A stretch of DNA of 64,000 nt from Peribacillus butanolivorans. Lineage in GTDB: Bacteria > Bacillota > Bacilli > Bacillales > DSM-1321. The stretch lies in assembly GCF_001273755.1 (NCBI RefSeq), contig NZ_LGYA01000005.1:579702-643701 (forward strand). Reading direction: 5' to 3'. The notes below the pieces were generated by a model that was given only the letters and a program-made list of their open reading frames with translations, made no database searches and was not told the DNA's origin. Shown piece after piece: positions 15,657 to 23,687 of the stretch (within the stretch, counting starts at the first letter, position 1; each line of letters begins with the position of its first letter). The translations under genes and the position numbers were made by a program.

Positions 15657-15760
15657 TTAAAAATTGGCCGATAGGCTAATGTTCTTAGGAATCCCCCACT
15701 ACAATCAGACCGTAAGGTCGATAAGTGGTGGGTAGTTCAAAGGCTCACCCATTCTTTTAA
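15600..15760 (+). ncRNA. Predicted reRNA (omega RNA) scaffold and guide
   Basis: By family precedent the guide RNA covers the tnpB 3' end, the right-end hairpin and ~16-20 nt of flanking DNA. Here the hairpin has an outer CCCCCACT/AGTGGTGGG stem and an inner GACC-gtaa-GGTC. The guide would begin at 15741 with aggctcacccattc. Boundaries are estimates. Confidence 0.45.
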
Positions 15761-15773
15761 AAAGGGGAAAATA

Positions 15774-15800
15774 AAAAAGAGCATTGAAAATTGCTCTTTT
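15774..15800. terminator. Terminator shared by the tnpB side and the SDR gene
   Basis: AAAAGAGCA pairs with TGCTCTTTT, with A/T-rich flanks on both strands. It lies 33 bp past the minus-strand SDR stop. Confidence 0.75.
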
Positions 15801-15832
15801 AACGAATGTTTTATAAGTGATTGACTCGATGA

Positions 15833-16771
15833 TTATTTATTGAATATGTCTGCAGTAAAACTATATTTGACACCTGTCATAGTTTCCGAAATATCCCACA
15901 ATTTCTTCGAGGTTTCCTCATTATATAAAGTATTAATAATATCGTCTTTTTTAGGAAAGCCTTTTCTGCCTTTCTTTCCATCGGGTCCGATGTATTCTCC
16001 GCCTGTTAAGGCAGGTTCAGTCGCGGCGTACAGAGTCGGAAGCGCCCCCATGCTTGCAGGCTGGGTGATAGTTTTGGAAAGAAAGTGGACGAACTTATTT
16101 ACCGGTCTTCCTGATCCGCGTGACATAAGATTCGTATGAGCAAGGCCAGGGTGACAGGCAACACTAATCGAGTCGGCTTGGTGCTGATTGAACTTGTTCT
16201 GTAATTCGCGGGCGAAGAGAAGATTGGCGAGCTTACTTTGCCCATAGTATTTCATGGGCTTATAATTAGTTTCACCATTTAAGTTATCGAAGTCAATAAA
16301 TCCATTGATGGCGGCTAAGCTGCTTAATGTGACTACCCTCGATTTTGGTGTAGACAGAATACACGGAAGAAGCAGACCTGTCAAAGCAAAATGACCGAGA
16401 TGATTGCTTCCTAATTGTAGCTCGAAGCCGTCCTTCGTCTTACTGTAAGGTGGGATCATGACACCTGCATTATTGATAAGAACAGAAAGTGAGTCATAGT
16501 TTTCCAAATAGGAATCAGCAAAATGACGAATGCTGCTTAAATCACTTAAATCGAGCTGCATCACTCGTACGTCCGCCTTAGGGTAGACGGAGGTAATTCT
16601 TTCGACAGCCTTTTCGCCCTTAGAAGCATTCCGAACAGCAAGAATTATCTCGGCCCCTTTACTAGCGAGCACAAAGGCTGTTTCAAAGCCAATACCGCTA
16701 TTAGCTCCGGTAATCACAATCGTTTTCCCAGTTACATCTACCATTTCTTCACCATTCCACTTTTCACTCAT
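15833..16771 (-). CDS. Short-chain dehydrogenase/reductase (retinol-dehydrogenase-like)
   Basis: The 312-residue SDR has the nucleotide motif TGANSGIG, LINNAGVM, and the catalytic YYGQSK with a preceding serine in VVTLSSLAAI. NHLGHFALTGLLLP and CHPGLAHTNL are typical of the WWOX/RDH-like classical SDRs. The frame is open a further 14 codons, but GGAAAGGTGTGGTTGGTG fits the ATG at 16771 better. Substrate cannot be inferred. It lies alone between the tnpB element and a TSUP gene. Confidence 0.88.
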   Translation of the reverse strand: MSEKWNGEEMVDVTGKTIVITGANSGIGFETAFVLASKGAEIILAVRNASKGEKAVERITSVYPKADVRVMQLDLSDLSSIRHFADSYLENYDSLSVLINNAGVMIPPYSKTKDGFELQLGSNHLGHFALTGLLLPCILSTPKSRVVTLSSLAAINGFIDFDNLNGETNYKPMKYYGQSKLANLLFARELQNKFNQHQADSISVACHPGLAHTNLMSRGSGRPVNKFVHFLSKTITQPASMGALPTLYAATEPALTGGEYIGPDGKKGRKGFPKKDDIINTLYNEETSKKLWDISETMTGVKYSFTADIFNK

Positions 16772-16922
16772 CACCAACCACACCTTTCCACACATTCTAT
16801 ATCTATCTATCATATACCCAAATAATTCCTATATGTCACATTTAGAGGTGTGAAAGAGTGTAATCAAATCGAAAAACATGTTAAGTCTAATTTAACTTAA
16901 GGGTAAGCCGGCTTTTAAACGA

Positions 16923-17693
16923 TTACAAAATTTTTATGTAATCAATAATATTTTTTATGATTAAGAAAACAGTAACAAAGATAAATAACACTCTTACATA
17001 TGCTACTCCTTTCTTAATGGCGAATTTAGAACCTACTAAAGCTCCTGCAATCATAGAAATCCCCATCGGTATCCCATAGGAAAAGTTGACCGCATCAAGA
17101 AAAATGAACATGATGAGCGCCGCAATATTACTTCCGAAGTTTAGAAATTTTGCGTTTCCCGCTGAGTGTAAAAAATCGAAACCAATAATCAAAAAGGCAA
17201 ATAATATAAAGGATCCTGTTCCAGCACCTAAAAATCCATCATAAAAACCAATTGCAAATATAGTAAATGAAAATAGTAGGGCTTTTTGCAAAGAGAGTTT
17301 TTGGTAAGTCGATTCATGTCCCCAGTTTTTCTTTAGAATCGTATAAATAGCAACGGCTATTAAGAGAACTAATACCATTGGCTTTAATAATTCGGGTGAG
17401 ACAAAATTGACTACCCAGGCACCTAGTAAGGACCCTGTGAAAATAAGAGGAAACAACTTTGCTACTAATTGAAAATCGACTTTTCCTGAACGGATAAAGG
17501 CAATGGTACTTGTTAAAGATCCCATTGAACTGGCCAATTTATTCGTAGCAATTGCCGCTGTAGGGGAGAGACCTGAAAATAATAAAGCAGGTATAGAAAT
17601 GAGACCTCCGCCTCCGACTACAGAATCAATGAATGCTGCTAGAAATCCGAAACATACTAACAACAAAAGTGTAGAAATATTAATATCTTCCAT
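16923..17693 (-). CDS. TSUP-family anion exporter (TauE/SafE-like)
   Basis: The 256-residue membrane protein has about eight hydrophobic segments and the TSUP repeat signatures FIDSVVGGGGLISIPALLF near the N-terminus and GFYDGFLGAGTGSFILFAF in the middle. The family moves sulfite, sulfonates or other small organic anions. GGAGGTTTCTTGG precedes the ATG. It is divergent from the TrmB regulator at 17932, with a strong palindrome between them, so it is a likely target of that regulator. Confidence 0.9.
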   Translation of the reverse strand: MEDINISTLLLLVCFGFLAAFIDSVVGGGGLISIPALLFSGLSPTAAIATNKLASSMGSLTSTIAFIRSGKVDFQLVAKLFPLIFTGSLLGAWVVNFVSPELLKPMVLVLLIAVAIYTILKKNWGHESTYQKLSLQKALLFSFTIFAIGFYDGFLGAGTGSFILFAFLIIGFDFLHSAGNAKFLNFGSNIAALIMFIFLDAVNFSYGIPMGISMIAGALVGSKFAIKKGVAYVRVLFIFVTVFLIIKNIIDYIKIL

Positions 17694-17795
17694 CCAAGAA
17701 ACCTCCGTATCAATAGAATTAAAGACGAACCACTCGCTGATTGGGACTCCTTAATCCAAAGTTATCTACTTTACTAAAAAAATTAGAGTAAGACA

Positions 17796-17827
17796 TTTTT
17801 AGTTACTACTTAGATAGTAACTAAAAA
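17796..17827. promoter_or_regulatory. 13-bp perfect inverted repeat, candidate TrmB operator
   Basis: TTTTTAGTTACTA and TAGTAACTAAAAA are exact inverted repeats separated by 6 nt. It lies in the divergent region, 103 bp from the TSUP start and 105 bp from the TrmB start, and could control both. Confidence 0.65.
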
Positions 17828-17931
17828 AATCATCCATGTAAATAAGACTTTTACGATTTTATAACTTCTTAACTTTTCAAATAGAGATTTGGTATGATAG
17901 ATATAACTTACTAATTGCACTAGGAGGTACT

Positions 17932-18714
17932 ATGCAAGATATCATTCAAAAAATTCAGTCTCTAGGATTTAGTCAATATGAAGCAAAGGCTTATGTTTCT
18001 TTGGTACGTCAAGGACCAACAAGTGCCTATCAAGTGAGCAAGGAATCAGGAATTCCTAGAGCACGTATCTATGAAATATTAAATGGGCTTCAAGAAGAGG
18101 GAATCGTGTTAAAAGAAGAAATTAATGATTCGGTTCAATATTCACCTTTACCTGTCGATGTATTTTTAGAATCTGTTCAAACAAAATGGAACAATACCTA
18201 TCAATCCATAAGTGATACATTAAAGCAATTTGAAAAAACAGAGCCCATTTCCGATAACCGTGTAATGACTCTTAAAGGAGAACGGCATATTCTATCCTTT
18301 TGTCGTACTTTATTACAAAAAGCTGAGAAAAGAGTGATTGTTTCCATATGGGATAAGATGTATGAGAAACTTGAACAAGAGCTAACAGATACAGCAGCGT
18401 ATTGTAATCTCAAAGGTATAGTTTTTCAAGTTGACAACCCATTACCAGGGATAGATATTCATCGTAAAACCAGTTATGTAGACAATATTGGAGAGAACAA
18501 ATGGTTTATCTTATCCATTGATGGCAAGGAGACAATTTACGGCCCCTCTTCTGAAGAAAGAGAAACAGCGTTTTACACAGATGATCCGGTTCATATCAAT
18601 TTTCTAGAAAACTATATTTGGCATGATATCCTCGTTAACCGACTAGTTAAAAAGGATAATGAAGATGCTGAGAATTGGATATCGAGAGAAAGAGATCAGT
18701 TTTTCTCACTCTAG
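17932..18714 (+). CDS. TrmB-family transcriptional regulator
   Basis: The 260-residue regulator has an N-terminal winged helix: LGFSQYEAKAYVSLVRQGPT, then SAYQVSKESGIPRARIYEIL, the TrmB consensus. A helical linker and a PLD-like effector domain follow (VMTLKGERHILSFCRTLLQK, VIVSIWDKMYE). TrmB proteins sense sugars or other metabolites. TATGAT at about 17893 is a likely -10 and CTAGGAGGTACT is the ribosome binding site. Its place beside a TSUP exporter suggests it responds to the exported anion; that is inference from layout. Confidence 0.9.
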   Translation: MQDIIQKIQSLGFSQYEAKAYVSLVRQGPTSAYQVSKESGIPRARIYEILNGLQEEGIVLKEEINDSVQYSPLPVDVFLESVQTKWNNTYQSISDTLKQFEKTEPISDNRVMTLKGERHILSFCRTLLQKAEKRVIVSIWDKMYEKLEQELTDTAAYCNLKGIVFQVDNPLPGIDIHRKTSYVDNIGENKWFILSIDGKETIYGPSSEERETAFYTDDPVHINFLENYIWHDILVNRLVKKDNEDAENWISRERDQFFSL

Positions 18715-18756
18715 TTAGATCCTGTTTTACCTTTGTTTCTCAAATGAAGTTCAAAA

Positions 18757-18800
18757 AAGCTGATATCCCCAATGTGGTGGGATATCAGCTTTTTTTATTA
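18757..18800 (+). terminator. Terminator of the TrmB gene
   Basis: AAGCTGATATCCC pairs with GGGATATCAGCTT and a T-run follows. Confidence 0.9.
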
Positions 18801-18866
18801 TCTACCTTAGCTTCTGATTCTGTGTTGTTGATTTGTGGATATATATATTTAAACGATTCAGGATAG

Positions 18867-19220
18867 TCATTCGGATAAAAGGTTTTTTGGAAATTTTATT
18901 GGAGTAGGTAAGCTAGAATGATCGCGATAAGACCGGTAAGAAACAATCGTGTGGTCGTGTGAATACACGTCCAACTGTAGAATATGTGAGCTTTTCATTT
19001 CCAAATAATACGAAACATCTTCTTTTTGTAAATGATAAAAAGAATAAACTATACCTAAAAGGTCTTTATCCATTTGCTTGGTTTCAGGCTGATTCATAAT
19101 ATGCTCACTCAACTGCAAAATCGTAACAGATGTTGATCTTGTGATGTCTGTTACTTTTTCTTTTGCATAATCAACTGCATGACTAATAGTATCGGCAAGA
19201 TTCTTTAAGATTCCGTCCAT
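18867..19220 (-). CDS. Hypothetical protein, 117 aa
   Basis: AAAGGAGATACAAACCCTT places the start at the ATG at 19220 (MDGILKNLADTISHAVDYAK), although the frame is open 33 codons further. The first half looks like a coiled amphipathic helix. The second half is beta-like, with VSYYLEMKSSHILQLDVYSH. It has no signal peptide or membrane segment. It faces the TrmB gene tail to tail, with the TrmB terminator between. I recognise no family. Confidence 0.65.
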   Translation of the reverse strand: MDGILKNLADTISHAVDYAKEKVTDITRSTSVTILQLSEHIMNQPETKQMDKDLLGIVYSFYHLQKEDVSYYLEMKSSHILQLDVYSHDHTIVSYRSYRDHSSLPTPIKFPKNLLSE

Positions 19221-19417
19221 AAGGGTTTGTATCTCCTTTGTATTGGGGTATGTATAGTATGGGGTACGTGGCTTATGCTTTATGCAATAAATTCCTAAGG
19301 AAGAAATAGAATAGGTCACTTATGAACATTATTAAGAGAGAACAAATAGAAATTACGATTTAAGCAGTACAGCCGAAAAAGAAAAATAAATTTTGCAGAA
19401 AAGGAATGACGGACAAT

Positions 19418-19621
19418 ATGAGTGATGAAGTGTCATTAGTAAAAGGAGAATTAATGAAGAATAGTAAAACGACAGTCTCTTTTGATATTTTCAACGAGGA
19501 CTGTAAGGAGGGCGAAACGTTAGTCCATATATGGGGAAGCAAGGGGTATCTAATGAAGGGAATCTCCGGTAGGAAGCTTGCGGATTCTGATATGGAACGA
19601 AAGGATAAAAAAGTACAATGA
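19418..19621 (+). CDS. Small protein overlapping the GH3 gene, 67 aa
   Basis: The frame MSDEVSLVKGELMKNSKTTV contains FNEDCKEGETLVHIWGSKGY and overlaps the downstream glycosidase start by 4 bp (ATGA), suggesting translational coupling. AAGGA lies 12 nt before the ATG at 19418; another ATG is at 19406. The sequence looks like a folded beta domain but I do not recognise it. Confidence 0.45.
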   Translation: MSDEVSLVKGELMKNSKTTVSFDIFNEDCKEGETLVHIWGSKGYLMKGISGRKLADSDMERKDKKVQ

Positions 19622-20910
19622 AGAAAAAAAATAAGTATATCGTACTGCTATTCATTGCTATCATTTCGTTATTAACGGTGGTGCTCGTTCAAATAAATAT
19701 GGATACGAAATCCAAAGAAACCGAGAAGGTAGAAAACACAGCAGATAAAGAAAAAGAGCAAGGCGGTAAGGAAGAAACCGACATCAATGTCATCACAGAT
19801 ACTGATGAAAAAATAGAAGAATTGCTTGAAAACATGACGCTTGAAGAAAAAATTGGACAGCTAATGATGGTCGGTTTCAAGGGAACTGAGAAGAGCAGTG
19901 AAATTACGGAGCTTATCGAACAAAAACATATAGGGGGCGTCATTTATTTTGACCGCAATATGAAATCGCCAAAACAAGTGGCGAAGTTATCCAATTCGCT
20001 TCAGCAATCGGCAGATCGCAGTAAGAATTCCCTTCCGCTTATGGTAGCCGTCGATCAGGAAGGCGGAGACATAATCCGAATGAGGGAACGAGTATCGCCA
20101 ATCCCTTCGCAACAGGAACTTGGGGAAAATGCTTCTGTTGAAGACATGTACAAGGTGGCAAAATTGAACGGGACAGAACTGAACTCTATGGGGATTAATA
20201 TAAATTTTGCTCCAGTTCTTGATTTATCAAAGAAGGACAACCGTTCACTGGGAAAAGATCCAGAAAAGGTCTATCAATACGGAACGAAAGCGATTCAAGG
20301 CTTGAACGATGCTTCCGTCACAGGAGCATTGAAGCATTTTCCAGGAAACGGACGCAGCGAGATTGACCCGCATGTCGAAACATCTTCTGTGGAAGCAAAC
20401 CAGCTCGATCTAGAAAACTCGGATATTTATCCTTTCAAGAAAATTATTAGTGAAATGGATAACCAAAAGTTTTTCGTGATGGTCACCCACATTAAATATC
20501 CAGCTTATGATAAAGAAAAACCGGCAAGCCTGTCCAAGGTTATCATTGAAGACTTGCTTCGGGGGAAACTTGGATTTGAAGGGCTTGTGGTCACGGATGA
20601 TTTGGAAATGGGCGCTGTGAATAAGTATTTTTCCTATAAAGATATGGGGAAAGAAGCAATCCTTGCAGGAGCGGATTTATTATTGGTCTGTCATGAATAT
20701 TCGCATGAGCTTGAGGTATATAACGGTTTACTTGAAGCGGTGAAAGCAGGAGAAGTTCCTATGGAGCGAATTAACGAGTCAACGAAAAGAGTTCTAACTT
20801 ATAAACTCTACAATATGAAGCAAACAAAGGTAGATCCAGATCAAGCTGCAAAAGTGGTGAAAAGTCCTGAAAGCGTAGAGTATATTAACAGTCTGAACTT
20901 GGAGAAATAA
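19618..20910 (+). CDS. GH3 beta-N-acetylhexosaminidase-like enzyme, membrane-anchored
   Basis: The 430-residue protein has an N-terminal anchor (about 7-28), an acidic linker, and a GH3 domain from about 60. ENMTLEEKIGQLMMVGFKG, VAVDQEGGDIIRMRER and VVTDDLEMGAV, with the nucleophile Asp, mark it as NagZ-type, which removes N-acetylglucosamine from muropeptides outside the cell. The family's KHFPGHG loop reads KHFPGNGRSEIDPH: the second His is Asn while the Asp-x-His dyad remains. It is shorter than B. subtilis NagZ, which has an extra domain. It probably acts in cell-wall recycling. Confidence 0.88.
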   Translation: MKKKNKYIVLLFIAIISLLTVVLVQINMDTKSKETEKVENTADKEKEQGGKEETDINVITDTDEKIEELLENMTLEEKIGQLMMVGFKGTEKSSEITELIEQKHIGGVIYFDRNMKSPKQVAKLSNSLQQSADRSKNSLPLMVAVDQEGGDIIRMRERVSPIPSQQELGENASVEDMYKVAKLNGTELNSMGININFAPVLDLSKKDNRSLGKDPEKVYQYGTKAIQGLNDASVTGALKHFPGNGRSEIDPHVETSSVEANQLDLENSDIYPFKKIISEMDNQKFFVMVTHIKYPAYDKEKPASLSKVIIEDLLRGKLGFEGLVVTDDLEMGAVNKYFSYKDMGKEAILAGADLLLVCHEYSHELEVYNGLLEAVKAGEVPMERINESTKRVLTYKLYNMKQTKVDPDQAAKVVKSPESVEYINSLNLEK

Positions 20911-21092
20911 AAGGAAAATCAACTATCAAAGCTTAGCCCTCGTTCAAATAAAACAGCGAAGGCTGGGTTTCGCGGGTCAAGTTTAAGAGTTTTTACCAGT
21001 CTATTCAATGCAGGCTGAGGCTACGGCCTGTTGTTTAAATCAACCGATAGAGGGAATACTATAATATAACCAACTTCAAGGAGGAAACTCAT

Positions 21093-21281
21093 ATGCCATC
21101 AAATAAAATGATTGGAACTGTCGTGATAGGAGCAGCAGCATATTTAATGCGCAATAAAAAAACTCGTGAAAAAACCATGAGTCAAATAAAATCCCTAGCC
21201 ACTCCAGAAAACATTGATAAGGTTAAGAGCCAACTCCAATCCTTAACAAAATCAAAATCGAATAAGCCTTCCGCTCATTAA
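21093..21281 (+). CDS. Small basic protein with N-terminal hydrophobic segment, 62 aa
   Basis: It begins MPSNKMIGTVVIGAAAYLMR, a short glycine/alanine-rich hydrophobic segment, then a lysine-rich helix with KSLATPENIDKVKSQLQSL. The layout resembles YtxH-like small stress or membrane-associated proteins. CAAGGAGGAAACTC is an excellent ribosome binding site and a long terminator follows. Function unknown. Confidence 0.7.
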   Translation: MPSNKMIGTVVIGAAAYLMRNKKTREKTMSQIKSLATPENIDKVKSQLQSLTKSKSNKPSAH

Positions 21282-21283
21282 GT

Positions 21284-21345
21284 AAAAAAAATCCCCTTAA
21301 GTGATTGTGTAATTGCCACAATCCTTTTAAAGGGGATTTTTTATT
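21284..21345 (+). terminator. Intrinsic terminator
   Basis: AAAATCCCCTTAA pairs with TTAAAGGGGATTTT around an inner GATTGTG/CACAATC stem. Confidence 0.85.
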
Positions 21346-21419
21346 GAACCTTGTTGTCTGTGTAAATGGCTCTCATTAATAAAGTATTACCTTCAGGTCA
21401 TTCAAAAGTAACGGTGTTG

Positions 21420-21821
21420 TTACTCAGCGTCATCTTCACCATTATCTTCTTTATTGAACCATAAAGGATCTTCATTATCGACTTCACCATTATAATTAAT
21501 AAGAATTTCTTCTCCTGCTTTTATGTCGGTGTAAGCGAAGAAATCAAACGTGTGGTTCTTAAAGTTTATGTCATAAGTAGCATTGGGAGTATAAGAGTGA
21601 TTAAACAGCATGCCATATCCTAAAAGCATGGCAGTATGGTTAATTCCATACTCAAACGCGTAATCTGCAAGCAATGTTTTCTCTATGAAAACATGCTCTT
21701 CGTTTGGATAAGCAATAACAGGTGCCTCATGTAAAAGCTCACCTTTTTTAATGTCTTGTGTAGCAAATACGCCTCTATTGAACTCACCATCACTAAGTGT
21801 GGAAGTTTTAACTTCAATCAT
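21420..21821 (-). CDS. SET-domain protein (putative methyltransferase)
   Basis: The 133-residue protein is essentially one SET domain: RGVFATQDIKKGELLHEAPV at the start, MLFNHSYTPNATYDINFKNH (the NHSxxPN pseudoknot motif) and AGEEILINYNGE near the end, followed by an acidic tail. SET proteins transfer methyl groups from S-adenosylmethionine to lysine. Bacterial stand-alone forms are poorly characterised. GTAGGTGACGAAC supports the ATG at 21821, with a GTG 9 bp upstream as an alternative. Binding-loop residues are conserved, so activity is plausible. Confidence 0.88.
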   Translation of the reverse strand: MIEVKTSTLSDGEFNRGVFATQDIKKGELLHEAPVIAYPNEEHVFIEKTLLADYAFEYGINHTAMLLGYGMLFNHSYTPNATYDINFKNHTFDFFAYTDIKAGEEILINYNGEVDNEDPLWFNKEDNGEDDAE

Positions 21822-21830
21822 GTTCGTCAC

Positions 21831-22371
21831 CTACTTGTTCTATTCTTTATAGTCTAGATCATCTAAGCTTGACAGTTAATAAGAAGAAAAGCAACTATTT
21901 TAGGGAATTAATCTTTTTCAAATGAAAAAGAAGGGATTGTTATATGTGTAATAACACTTCCATTCAAATTAAAGAATGAAAGTGGGATGTAAAAACTATT
22001 GCTGCTTCCCTAGACCTCGTAGAAGAATAAGGGCCGGCAATAATAAGCCGAAGTAATAAAGTATCTAATATAATCTCCTAACCAACATTTTACCATACAT
22101 AGAATCCTTATGGCTGTATGCGTGAATAGGTATGTACAGACCCATGTGCACAAATAAACCTTAATCTGTTTATTAGCTATCCGTTCGTTTAAGTACATTT
22201 TTACGAACTTTTTTTTGATTGTTACTTCTTTAAAATAGAATCTGTTAAACAATGCTTTTGATTTTTCTTCTTCAACTATCGGGGCAAGTTTGTTGATGGA
22301 AAATGAAACTCTTGTTGTTCAATTTACGTAGATAATAATAACAAACCTTGAATTAATTAGGAGTTGTTTTT
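21831..22371. other. AT-rich intergenic region with a dispersed-repeat fragment
   Basis: No supported gene. A minus-strand frame at 22010-22252 has no ribosome binding site and an unlikely composition. A fragment of the dispersed repeat lies at 22265-22300. Confidence 0.4.
22265..22300 (+). repeat. Dispersed repeat, copy 1 (partial)
   Basis: Contains CTTCTTCAACTATCGGGGCA followed by an AGTTTGTTGAT end, matching other copies in this window. Confidence 0.55.
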
Positions 22372-22539
22372 ATGTTTGATATTACCTTGATATTGTTTAT
22401 GGCTTTTGCTGGGGGAATTATTGCTATTACCGGCTTCTCCGTAATATTGGGGAGAAGGATTTTAGAACCGAAGAAAGCACTACAACAAAGAATAGATAAT
22501 CTCGAAGAAGAGGTTTGGAAACTTAAAAATCAAAAATAG
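22372..22539 (+). CDS. Small membrane protein, 55 aa (first of a pair)
   Basis: MFDITLILFMAFAGGIIAIT forms one long membrane segment, followed by a charged coiled helix with KKALQQRIDNLEEEVWKLKN. TTAGGAGTTG is a good ribosome binding site. The second 55-aa gene starts 18 bp later, so they form a two-gene operon. The layout resembles short membrane-anchored coiled-coil proteins. No family recognised. Confidence 0.6.
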   Translation: MFDITLILFMAFAGGIIAITGFSVILGRRILEPKKALQQRIDNLEEEVWKLKNQK

Positions 22540-22557
22540 CAGCGTGGTGATATAAAA

Positions 22558-22725
22558 ATGCAAGGTTGGCTTTATGGTTTATATGCTCTAATAATAGCAA
22601 TAATCTCTATATTTACAGGGGAATTAGTAACATTTATTATGCTGGGCTTTATTTTAATTAGCCTTCAAAATATTCATTCTACATTAAAGGAGATACTGAA
22701 AGTTAATAAAGAGAAAATGGATTAA
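22558..22725 (+). CDS. Small membrane protein, 55 aa (second of a pair)
   Basis: MQGWLYGLYALIIAIISIFT and a second hydrophobic stretch, FIMLGFILISLQNI, make two membrane helices, followed by a lysine-rich tail. GTGGTGATATAAAA precedes the ATG. Its stop codon lies at the beginning of a dispersed repeat. Equal length and adjacency suggest a small paired membrane complex, perhaps holin- or toxin-like, but nothing proves this. Confidence 0.55.
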   Translation: MQGWLYGLYALIIAIISIFTGELVTFIMLGFILISLQNIHSTLKEILKVNKEKMD

Positions 22726-22806
22726 CGGGTGCTTTACTTCTATTAGGGAGTTGCTTTGGCAGCTCTTTGTCTTATGCAACTATCGGGGCAGTTTAGTTGA
22801 ATAAGG
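22722..22806 (+). repeat. Dispersed repeat, copy 2
   Basis: Contains TAACGGGTGCTTTACTTC, a GAGTTGCT/GGCAGCTC hairpin, TCTTATGCAACTATCGGGGC and a GTTGAATAAGG end. This is one of the fuller copies. Confidence 0.75.
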
Positions 22807-22862
22807 TAATATTTGGATTAAGATAGATATAAGTAGAAAAGTTAATAACAAGGGCTGATTTT

Positions 22863-23078
22863 TTGGAGAAAAATATTGGGGATGTAGATTTTTTTAAACA
22901 AGTAGTAAAAAGACTTTGCAAAAAAAACAATATTTCCCCTCAGAAACCTAAATTTGAAATCATCGAGAACGTAATGGTTATTAGCATTAAGAACCATTTA
23001 AAAGATGGAGTAGACTTAGATTGTTTTAATATTTTAAACCTTATTTACCGAACAATTGGACCTTTAGAAGAGAGTTGA
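22863..23078 (+). CDS. Hypothetical protein, 71 aa
   Basis: A TTG start (MEKNIGDVDFFKQVVKRLCK) lies after a weak AAGGGCTGA. The protein has a helix, then a strand segment with FEIIENVMVISIKNHLKDG, and ends RTIGPLEES. It follows dispersed repeat copy 2. The codon usage looks coding, but the family is unknown. Confidence 0.5.
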   Translation: MEKNIGDVDFFKQVVKRLCKKNNISPQKPKFEIIENVMVISIKNHLKDGVDLDCFNILNLIYRTIGPLEES

Positions 23079-23318
23079 ACAAACAAGAAATAGAATGATT
23101 GAGGCTTATGCAGAGTGTCAAGGCATTTTATTTTGATTATAGCAATGAAATGAATACCATTTGGCGATGAATTATTTTACTAAGTTTTTAATGTTTTTAC
23201 TGATATATGCAAAGTTAGCAGTACACTAATAAAGTAATAAGGTTTACTTCAGTAAAAAAAGGTATATTATATTTGTTGAATAGATTTTCTTTAAAGACAA
23301 GAAAAGTAGGTGAACAAA

Positions 23319-23468
23319 GTGGGAAAATATCAATTGGATTACAAAGGTCAGGTAGCTGTGACAAAGTTTCGTGAAAAACAGAAGCCTGCCAAATTTGATA
23401 AAAAGCAGCAACTTGAAAAAATACGTGCGGAGTATTTGAAAAAGAAGCAAAAACAAACAGATAAATAA
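23319..23468 (+). CDS. Small basic protein, 49 aa
   Basis: A GTG start after AGTAGGTGAAC gives MGKYQLDYKGQVAVTKFREK, then a lysine- and glutamine-rich helix ending KKKQKQTDK. It is positively charged throughout and may bind nucleic acid. It is too short for a confident family call. Confidence 0.55.
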   Translation: MGKYQLDYKGQVAVTKFREKQKPAKFDKKQQLEKIRAEYLKKKQKQTDK

Positions 23469-23501
23469 TATGAATGAAAACATAGGAAGACTAAAATCTC
23501 C

Positions 23502-23687
23502 CTATGTTTTTCTTATTCGAAGTTCTTTTTTCAATTGATGATAGAGTTTATTATTCCCATAAATTTCAGATTCGGTGACAAAAAACTCGTCATCAGATAT
23601 CCATTCCTCACTAAAAATTTCAGTAGCAGAATCAATAGACCAGCCGTTATTTTGGATTCTGATATGCTCCAATAAAAAATAAAGCAA
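23502..23687 (-). CDS. Hypothetical protein, 61 aa (possibly truncated)
   Basis: The frame reads MLYFLLEHIRIQNNGWSIDS, then TEIFSEEWISDDEFFVTESE, from a TTG. It is open back to a stop 13 codons upstream without a better start. The acidic Trp/Phe-rich composition looks like real protein, but the lack of a clear ribosome binding site suggests a 5'-truncated remnant. Confidence 0.35.
   Translation of the reverse strand: MLYFLLEHIRIQNNGWSIDSATEIFSEEWISDDEFFVTESEIYGNNKLYHQLKKELRIRKT

Larger units (their letters stand above)
14232..15740 (+). mobile_element. Solitary IS200/IS605-type tnpB element (no tnpA)
   Basis: The likely left end follows a TTGAT at 14227-14231, the insertion-site and TAM type used by several IS605 elements. 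The likely right end is TTCAA at 15736-15740, after a CCCCCAC...GTGGTGGG stem-loop typical of these right ends. The interior has one gene, tnpB, and two structured flanks. No tnpA is present, so movement would need a transposase supplied elsewhere. End points are inferred from motif resemblance only and there is no second copy in this window. Confidence 0.6.

Noticed and set aside
22010..22252. Minus-strand 80-codon frame
   Set aside because: Cys/Tyr/Phe-rich translation of AT-rich DNA without ribosome binding site or homology-like pattern.
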